6,965 nucleotides of DNA from a bacterium (GTDB lineage: Bacteria > SZUA-182 > DTGQ01): NCBI GenBank assembly GCA_040755755.1, contig JBFLZW010000056.1, positions 1 to 6,965 on the forward strand. The letters run 5' to 3'. Under the pieces are notes generated by a model. That model made no database searches. It was not told where the DNA came from and was given only the letters and a program-made list of their open reading frames with translations. A program made the translations under genes and the position numbers. Of the stretch, positions 1 to 4,440 are shown piece after piece (position 1 is the first letter of the stretch; each line of letters begins with the position of its first letter).

Positions 1-1
1 T

Positions 2-3000
2 AACCATCACCCCCACCCAGCCTCCCCCCTCAAGGGGAATGGTCAACAGGATGAGCAGATCATCGTGCTCTCAGCCAGGAGTGAAGAAAGGCTCAAGGCT
101 TATGCACAGCAGATGGTGGAATTCCTGGGGAAAGCCACTAATACGGTCAGCCTCACCGATCTGGCCTACACTCTGCAGGTGGGACGGGAGGCCATGGAGG
201 AGCGGCTTGCCCTGCTGGTATCAAGCATAACGGAGCTGGTTGAAAAGCTTACCCGGTACTGCCAGAGGGAAGGGAGAGATGGGAGAGAGGAAGCGGAGAG
301 GGAAAGTGTGTACCGGGGGAATATGGTGGAGGAAGCGGAGGAAAATGTGTATCGGGGGAATGTGGCGGACCACAAAGGACAGGCAAAGCTCTTCCAGATA
401 CTGGGGAAAAAAGCAGGGGAGGAATTTATCCGGTCCATTATTTATGAGCGGGATTTTGCCAAATTAGCCCATCTTTGGACTATGGGGGTGGATGTGGATT
501 GGAAATTACTCTATACAACCCGGACTCCACACCGCCTCCCCCATCGGATCTCTCTTCCAACCTACCCTTTTGCCAGGCAGCGGCATTGGATAAGCGGAGG
601 TTCCGGAGCCCGTTACGGGGACAGCAAAGGATTGCACCCATTAATCGATAAGATTGTCCCCCGGTTAAGTCTCGACCAGGGCCTTGCCTTTCAAAAGACT
701 CTGCACCCTGCCGATTTGATCGTAAAGGATCACAGGGTAAAAGGGCAATCTCTGTTCCCGGCAGTAGGATACCTGGAAATGGCTCGCGCTGCTGCCTCAA
801 CTATCATCGAGGACGGTCAAAGCTATAATCTGTCTCATGTGGCCTGGTTATACCCCCTGGCTATCCTGAAAGACAAGAAGGAAGTCCAGATTTTCCTGAG
901 AAAAGAACAGGAGCAGCTCCATTTCGAGATACAGGGCACCCAGGATGATCACGCCCTTACCACCTATGCCAGGGGGACATTCCAGCCTCATGAAGGGATA
1001 TCTCAAAGGGTTGCCCAGCGGATCTCCATCGAAGAGATTCAAGCCCGATGCAAACATCAAATCGAAAAGGCAATGCTCTATGCCGGGCTCAGAGAGATAG
1101 GTATTACCTATGGCCCTTATTTCCAGAGCCTTGACCGGATTTGGGCTGACAGCCAGGAAGCCCTGGGGCTCCTGAGCATGCCGGCAGGATACGAAGACGA
1201 ATTAAACCACTATGCCCTCCACCCTGCTTTGCTGGACGGAGCCCTTCAGACTATGGCAGGGCTTTTCATTGCCTCTGGTGAAAAGGAGGGAAAGCTCATG
1301 CTGCCCTTTGCCGTCGAAGAGGTAGAGATCGTGAATCCCCTTCAGGCACAGGGATACGCATATGTAAAGGCTGTCGAAGGAGATGACCATAAATTCAATA
1401 AATTCAACGTGGCCATTTTAGATAGTACCGGCCTGGTCTGCATCAAGCTTCACCATGTTGTATTAAGGGATTTACTCAGAGATGTACTAAATCCCACTGA
1501 CAGATTCTTCTATCGTCCCGGCTGGATAATAAGCCCGCTCGATCCATTGCCATTGCAATCGCCTTCGGTCCAGGCAGCCGGTGCGGATGCAGGAGCCAGT
1601 ATCCTTATTATATATTCTTCCTGCGGCCAGGGGCTCATGGAGTCTTTGGCTCAAGCACATGCACAAGATAAGGTGTTTAAGCTTAAACTGGGGACTGAGA
1701 CAAAACAATATTCACCGGAATCACCAGGAGATTGGGAGATTAAAACGGGTGATCCTGATGCTTTGGATGGTTGTCTGGAACAATTCAATAACATCAAGGT
1801 CATTTACTTCCTTGGAGGTATACAGGAGCCGGTATCGGATATCCAGGATTTAAAAGCCCTGGAAGAAAGTCAGGAGCAGGGAGTAATCTCCCTCTTCAGA
1901 TTAATCAAGGCACTGAATAACCGGAATCTCTTTGAGCATTCCCACCCCCAGATAAAGGTAATCACCAACAATGTCTATCAAATCAGGTCGGGCGATGTAA
2001 TCAGGCCGTATTCAGCCAGTTTGCAGGGCCTGACCAGATCAATGGCGAAAGAATTCCCTGCGGCCCAGGTCAGCCTTATCGATATCAGCCTGCGAACCAG
2101 GGAGGGAGGGGATCTGTCGAGGGAAGAACTGGAGAGTCTGGTCAGCTTGATTATGGCAGAGCCTGCTCACCGGAAGGGGGAAGCGGTGGCTATACGCGAC
2201 GGGAAACGATATGTTCAGGTGGTGGAGCCGATTTCCCTTCCTTCAGTAACCGGAACACCATTTCAGCATCAGGGTGTCTACCTGATTTTGGGCGGAGCAG
2301 GAGGCATCGGGCTTGAGTTGAGCCGGTATCTGGCAGAGACAGTCCAGGCACGGCTGGTATTATTGGGTCGCAGTGAATTGGGGGCGGCACACAAGGGGAA
2401 ATTTGCCCACATCGAATCAACAGGGGGCCAGGTACTCTATATCCAGGCGGATGCCACAGACCTTCAGAGTATGAAAGCAGCCGTTGAGAAGGCAAAGACT
2501 CATTTTGGCCGTATCAATGGAGTGATCCATTCAGCTATTGTCTTGAAAGATCAGATGTTAAGGAATATGAGTGAAGAGACTTTCCGGCAGGCACTGGAGC
2601 CCAAAGTCAAAGGCAGTATCATTCTGCATGCAGTAATGCAGGAGGAGCCCCTTGATTTCATGCTGTTCCTCTCATCATTTCAATCATTCTTAGGCAATAT
2701 CGGGCAGAGCAACTATGCTTCAGCCTGTACCTTTAAGGATGCTTTCGGCTTATATCTCAATCAGAATAAGCCCTACCCGGTGAAGGTTATCAATTGGGGC
2801 TATTGGGGAAGTGTCGGTATTGTATCCAATGGTGAATATAACAAGCGGCTCGGTGCCTATGGCATCAAATCCATCGAGCCTGATGAGGGGATGGAGGCAA
2901 TAAAGAGGGTATTGGGAAATCCCGTAGATCAAATTATCGCCATGAAAGCGGAGGATCGGGCTTTGGAGGCATTAGGAGTTAATCTGCATCATCAGGTGGA

Positions 3001-3082
3001 GCTTTACCCTGAGCATATCCCGTCGCTTATCGAAGCTATGTTCGATCAGGTTAAATTATTGCCAGGAGCGATAAATGCCTGA
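2..3082 (+). CDS. trans-AT type I polyketide synthase, 3' part of gene: (KS)-linker-DH-KR, lacking its own ACP
   Basis: The frame is open from base 2, so the start lies upstream; the GTG at 65 is an internal Val codon inside a post-KS linker. The visible part is 1026 residues and ends at TGA 3080-3082. Residue numbers count from base 2. Order: KS tail and linker (1-209), dehydratase (211-490), ketoreductase structural half (500-700), ketoreductase catalytic half (about 758-985), then a tail of about 40 residues. The protein should reduce and dehydrate the beta-keto group of a carrier-bound chain. No ACP (no GxDS motif) follows the KR, so the substrate must sit on an ACP elsewhere. The best candidate is the ACP of the next gene, which begins with the cMT that usually follows KR in trans-AT modules. 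Domain calls are motif-based and confident; the product is unknown. Confidence 0.96.
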   Translation, partial: NHHPHPASPLKGNGQQDEQIIVLSARSEERLKAYAQQMVEFLGKATNTVSLTDLAYTLQVGREAMEERLALLVSSITELVEKLTRYCQREGRDGREEAERESVYRGNMVEEAEENVYRGNVADHKGQAKLFQILGKKAGEEFIRSIIYERDFAKLAHLWTMGVDVDWKLLYTTRTPHRLPHRISLPTYPFARQRHWISGGSGARYGDSKGLHPLIDKIVPRLSLDQGLAFQKTLHPADLIVKDHRVKGQSLFPAVGYLEMARAAASTIIEDGQSYNLSHVAWLYPLAILKDKKEVQIFLRKEQEQLHFEIQGTQDDHALTTYARGTFQPHEGISQRVAQRISIEEIQARCKHQIEKAMLYAGLREIGITYGPYFQSLDRIWADSQEALGLLSMPAGYEDELNHYALHPALLDGALQTMAGLFIASGEKEGKLMLPFAVEEVEIVNPLQAQGYAYVKAVEGDDHKFNKFNVAILDSTGLVCIKLHHVVLRDLLRDVLNPTDRFFYRPGWIISPLDPLPLQSPSVQAAGADAGASILIIYSSCGQGLMESLAQAHAQDKVFKLKLGTETKQYSPESPGDWEIKTGDPDALDGCLEQFNNIKVIYFLGGIQEPVSDIQDLKALEESQEQGVISLFRLIKALNNRNLFEHSHPQIKVITNNVYQIRSGDVIRPYSASLQGLTRSMAKEFPAAQVSLIDISLRTREGGDLSREELESLVSLIMAEPAHRKGEAVAIRDGKRYVQVVEPISLPSVTGTPFQHQGVYLILGGAGGIGLELSRYLAETVQARLVLLGRSELGAAHKGKFAHIESTGGQVLYIQADATDLQSMKAAVEKAKTHFGRINGVIHSAIVLKDQMLRNMSEETFRQALEPKVKGSIILHAVMQEEPLDFMLFLSSFQSFLGNIGQSNYASACTFKDAFGLYLNQNKPYPVKVINWGYWGSVGIVSNGEYNKRLGAYGIKSIEPDEGMEAIKRVLGNPVDQIIAMKAEDRALEALGVNLHHQVELYPEHIPSLIEAMFDQVKLLPGAINA
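3..43. repeat. palindrome-like C-rich/G-rich element at window edge, in frame inside a linker
   Basis: ACCAT (3-7) pairs with ATGGT (39-43) and CCCC (10-13) with GGGG (34-37). A competing inner hairpin is CCCC-TCAA-GGGG at 26-37. The stretch is read through as NHHPHPASPLKGNG, a Pro/His-rich segment just before the conserved IIVLSAR of the post-KS linker. The style resembles dispersed C-rich/CAAGGGG palindromic repeats of environmental bacterial genomes (from memory). The element touches the window edge, so its full extent is not visible, and the pairing is short. Confidence 0.45.
289..369 (+). repeat. imperfect in-frame tandem duplication (42 + 39 bp)
   Basis: Copy 1 (289-330) and copy 2 (331-369) both begin GGAAGCGGAG and share a GT-rich then CGGGGGAAT core. 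They encode EEAERESVYRGNMV and EEAEENVYRGNVA (the flanking codons shift by a base or two), so copy 2 lacks one codon. The equivalent linker of the second gene has only one such unit (EDLYQGNV, near 6655-6674). This suggests a local duplication in this gene. It lies in a purine-rich, charged, probably flexible segment. Confidence 0.75.
632..1470 (+). other. dehydratase (DH) domain, active-site motifs intact
   Basis: The domain removes water from a beta-hydroxyacyl-ACP to give an alpha,beta-double bond, in a double-hotdog fold. It begins LHPLIDK. The catalytic His is residue 244 (base 731) in a perfect HxxxGxxxxP motif, HRVKGQSLFP. YGPYF begins at residue 370. The catalytic Asp is residue 412 (base 1235) in HPALLDGALQ, a perfect DxxxQ. 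With both catalytic residues and the supporting motifs present, an active dehydratase is more likely than a pseudo-DH or an isomerase-type shift domain. Confidence 0.92.
1499..2990 (+). other. ketoreductase (KR) domain, structural plus catalytic subdomains, predicted B-type
   Basis: The structural half starts near DRFFYRPGW. The catalytic half carries the NADPH-binding GGAGGIG at residues 764-770 (bases 2291-2311). Lys868 (PKVKG), Ser892 (LSS) and Tyr905 (SNYAS) have the usual spacing of 24 and 13 residues. The usual Asn four residues after Tyr is Cys909, in a YASACTFKDAF context. My recollection is that CTFKDAF is common in trans-AT KRs, so this need not mean inactivity. LKD at 848-850 keeps the final Asp of the LDD motif, which predicts B-type stereochemistry (D-hydroxyl). 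The C-terminal part (IKSIEPDEGMEA) is typical of trans-AT KRs. Confidence 0.92.
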
Positions 3083-3086
3083 AAAA

Positions 3087-3128
3087 GGCAAAGACAAAGG
3101 CAAAGACAAAAACAAAGGCAAAGGCAAA
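3087..3128 (+). repeat. hexanucleotide tandem repeat, seven copies of RRCAAA
   Basis: Seven consecutive hexamers start four bases after the stop codon of the first gene: GGCAAA, GACAAA, GGCAAA, GACAAA, AACAAA, GGCAAA, GGCAAA. The right side of the spacer (3306-3340) is rich in GTTTTTT, GCCTTT and GTCTTTT, so the array forms the outer, degenerate part of the inverted repeat. Such arrays can change copy number by slippage. Confidence 0.85.
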
Positions 3129-3132
3129 GGAT

Positions 3133-3305
3133 ACCACAGAGACACAGAGACACAGAGGTACACAGAGGAAAAGCACAGAAGATATGAGTGTGAGAGTGTA
3201 AGAGAATGGGAGAGTGAGAGAATAAGAGATTAAAAACCAAGAAAACCAAGAGACCCAAGAGGTTTTTCTCCCCTGTTTTTCTCTGTGCCTCTGTGTCTCT
3301 GTGGT
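3133..3305. repeat. long imperfect inverted repeat (MITE/REP-like element) with 25-bp core arms
   Basis: The left core arm is 3133-3157 (starts ACCACAGAGACACAGAG). The right core arm is 3281-3305 (ends TCTCTGTGGT). The reverse complement of the right arm matches the left at 24 of 25 bases, with about 123 bases between. Purine/pyrimidine complementarity continues outward through 3087-3132 and 3306-3340. No transposase is encoded, so any mobility would be in trans. From memory, CACAGAGACACAGAG palindromes occur between genes in many uncultivated bacteria and give spurious peptides reading HRDTEAQR on one strand, as here. Confidence 0.85.
3234..3260 (+). repeat. short direct repeats of the AACCAAG type within the spacer
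   Basis: Three successive near-copies can be read: AAAACCAAG, AAAACCAAG and AGACCCAAG. They lie between the purine-rich centre and the right arm of the inverted repeat and look like part of the same composite element. No function is evident. Confidence 0.55.
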
Positions 3306-3357
3306 GTTTTTTGTTTTTTGCCTTTCGTCTTTTGTCTTTTACCGGCAACAACCTGGT

Positions 3358-3367
3358 AAGGAGGTGA
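3358..3367 (+). promoter_or_regulatory. strong Shine-Dalgarno site for the second PKS gene
   Basis: AAGGAGGTGA is a near-perfect complement of the 16S rRNA 3' end. GGAGG (3360-3364) lies nine bases before the ATG at 3374. The TGA at 3365-3367 is in frame with that ATG, so the coding region cannot extend further upstream. This fixes the start (a TTG at 3368 is possible but too close to the site). Confidence 0.9.
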
Positions 3368-3373
3368 TTGATA

Positions 3374-4440
3374 ATGAGCACAGAAAGTATACTGCAATTT
3401 CAGCAGGCATTCAGTGAGCTTGAGAAGTTCGGCCAGGTATTATTGCTCGATGCCTTCCAGAGGATGGGAGTTTTTCAGAGAGGGGATGAGCGTCATGATA
3501 AATTCCATCTGAGAGACCGTCTGAAAATAATACCGGGTTATTTTCGCTTGTATGATGCGCTCCTGGATATTCTCATCAGGGCAGGCTTCATTCAGCTTGA
3601 AGGCCAGCGTATCCTTACCACCAGCCAAATAGAAGAAGCTGACCTGCAGGCCATGCTGCACAATCCGGATGAGCACAGAAACCATCTGCTTGCCGCTTTC
3701 CCCGGAATAGAAGGCCATATCCGGCTTCTGTGCGCTTGCCTGGCCTCCTATCCCGAAGTGCTCACCGGACGGAAAGACCACATGGAGGTCATGTTTCCTC
3801 AGGGCTCCATGTCACTGGTCGAGGGCATTTACCGGGGGAACAGGGTAGCTGATTATTATAATACTCTCATGGCTCAACTGGTGAAAATATATATTCAGCA
3901 AAGACTCCAGCATGATCCTCAAGCTGAGATTCATATCGTTGAATTGGGGGCCGGGACAGGTGGAACAAGTGCTTTTGTCCTCAAGCTCATCGATGAGTAT
4001 GGTCAGAAATTGCGCTATTTCTACACTGATATTTCCCTCGGATTCACCCAATATGGGAAAAGAATCTTTGGGGAGGATTATCCCTTTGTTGAATTTAAGG
4101 TTTTAAACATAGAGGAAGATCCTCAACGGCAGGGATTCAAGCCAAATAGTGCAGATATTGTCCTGGCCAGCAATGTTATTCATACTACCAAAAGGATCGA
4201 TCATACTCTCAGACAGATCAAAAAACTGCTGAAGGCCAATGGCCTGTTCATGGTAAACGAAGTTACCCAGGTACAGAGTTTCGCCACCCTAACCTTTGGC
4301 CTGACCAGTGGATGGTGGCTCTTCGAGGATGAGGATAATCGTCTCAAAGGTTCACCTTTACTTGATCTTGCCGGGTGGAAAGCGGTTTTGGAAGCCAGTG
4401 GGTTTCGACAGATAAGAGCCCTCGGTTTTCCCGGTATGCC
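3374..4440 (+). other. C-methyltransferase (cMT) domain at the protein N terminus
   Basis: The domain transfers a methyl group from S-adenosylmethionine to the alpha carbon of a beta-ketoacyl-ACP. Its helical N-terminal subdomain (ELEKFGQVLLLDAFQRMGVF) starts about 15 residues after Met1. The SAM-binding motif VELGAGTGGTS begins at residue 189 (base 3938). YTDISLGF follows as the next strand. His270 (ASNVIHTT) and Glu296 (VNEVT) are 26 residues apart and fit the His/Glu pair described for PKS C-methyltransferases. All key positions are present, so it is probably active. A PKS protein that begins with cMT implies that its KS, DH and KR lie on another polypeptide. Confidence 0.92.

Larger units (their letters stand above)
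2..628 (+). other. KS C-terminal edge and post-KS linker (trans-AT docking/adapter region)
   Basis: The KS core itself is outside the window. What remains resembles the region after a KS: IIVLSARSEERLKAYA, then AYTLQVGREAMEERLALLVSS, then LPTYPFARQRHW at the end. The same landmarks recur after the complete KS of the second gene, which confirms the assignment. In cis-AT enzymes an AT would lie here. Its absence, with the short linker retained, is the trans-AT signature. This region is known in the class to include the flanking subdomain that contacts the free-standing AT. It also carries an in-frame tandem duplication at 289-369. Confidence 0.88.
3083..3373. other. intergenic spacer between the two PKS genes, almost wholly repeat-derived
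   Basis: The 291-base gap holds, in order: a hexamer array, the left arm of a large inverted repeat, a GAGA-rich purine stretch (3185-3229), short AACCAAG-type direct repeats (3234-3260), the right arm with T-runs, and the ribosome binding site of the next gene. No promoter or convincing protein-coding gene is visible. Both flanking genes are in the same reading frame register (291 = 97 x 3), but TGA codons at 3080 and 3185 and others close that frame. Confidence 0.8.

Noticed and set aside
65-67. GTG at 65 as the start of the first gene
   Set aside because: The frame is open to the left edge, the preceding codons fit a KS-linker segment, and no ribosome binding site suits this GTG. It is an internal Val codon of a gene that starts upstream.
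3281-3320. Rho-independent terminator at the right arm with its T-runs
   Set aside because: The pairing partner is about 123 bases away, the stem is not GC-dense, and the T-runs are interrupted by G. The downstream gene completes the same module, so full termination here would make little sense. Partial attenuation cannot be excluded.
3083-3373. Programmed frameshift or stop readthrough fusing the two proteins
   Set aside because: The frame after TGA 3080 meets another TGA at 3185 and more beyond. The second gene has its own strong ribosome binding site, so separate translation is the simpler reading.
3046-3381. A 111-codon minus-strand ORF containing HHRDTEAQR and a Cys/Leu-rich C-terminal run
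   Set aside because: It is the antisense reading of the hexamer array and inverted repeat. The Cys/Leu-rich run is just the translated hexamers. HRDTEAQR-type peptides are, as I recall, a frequent artefact of this repeat family.
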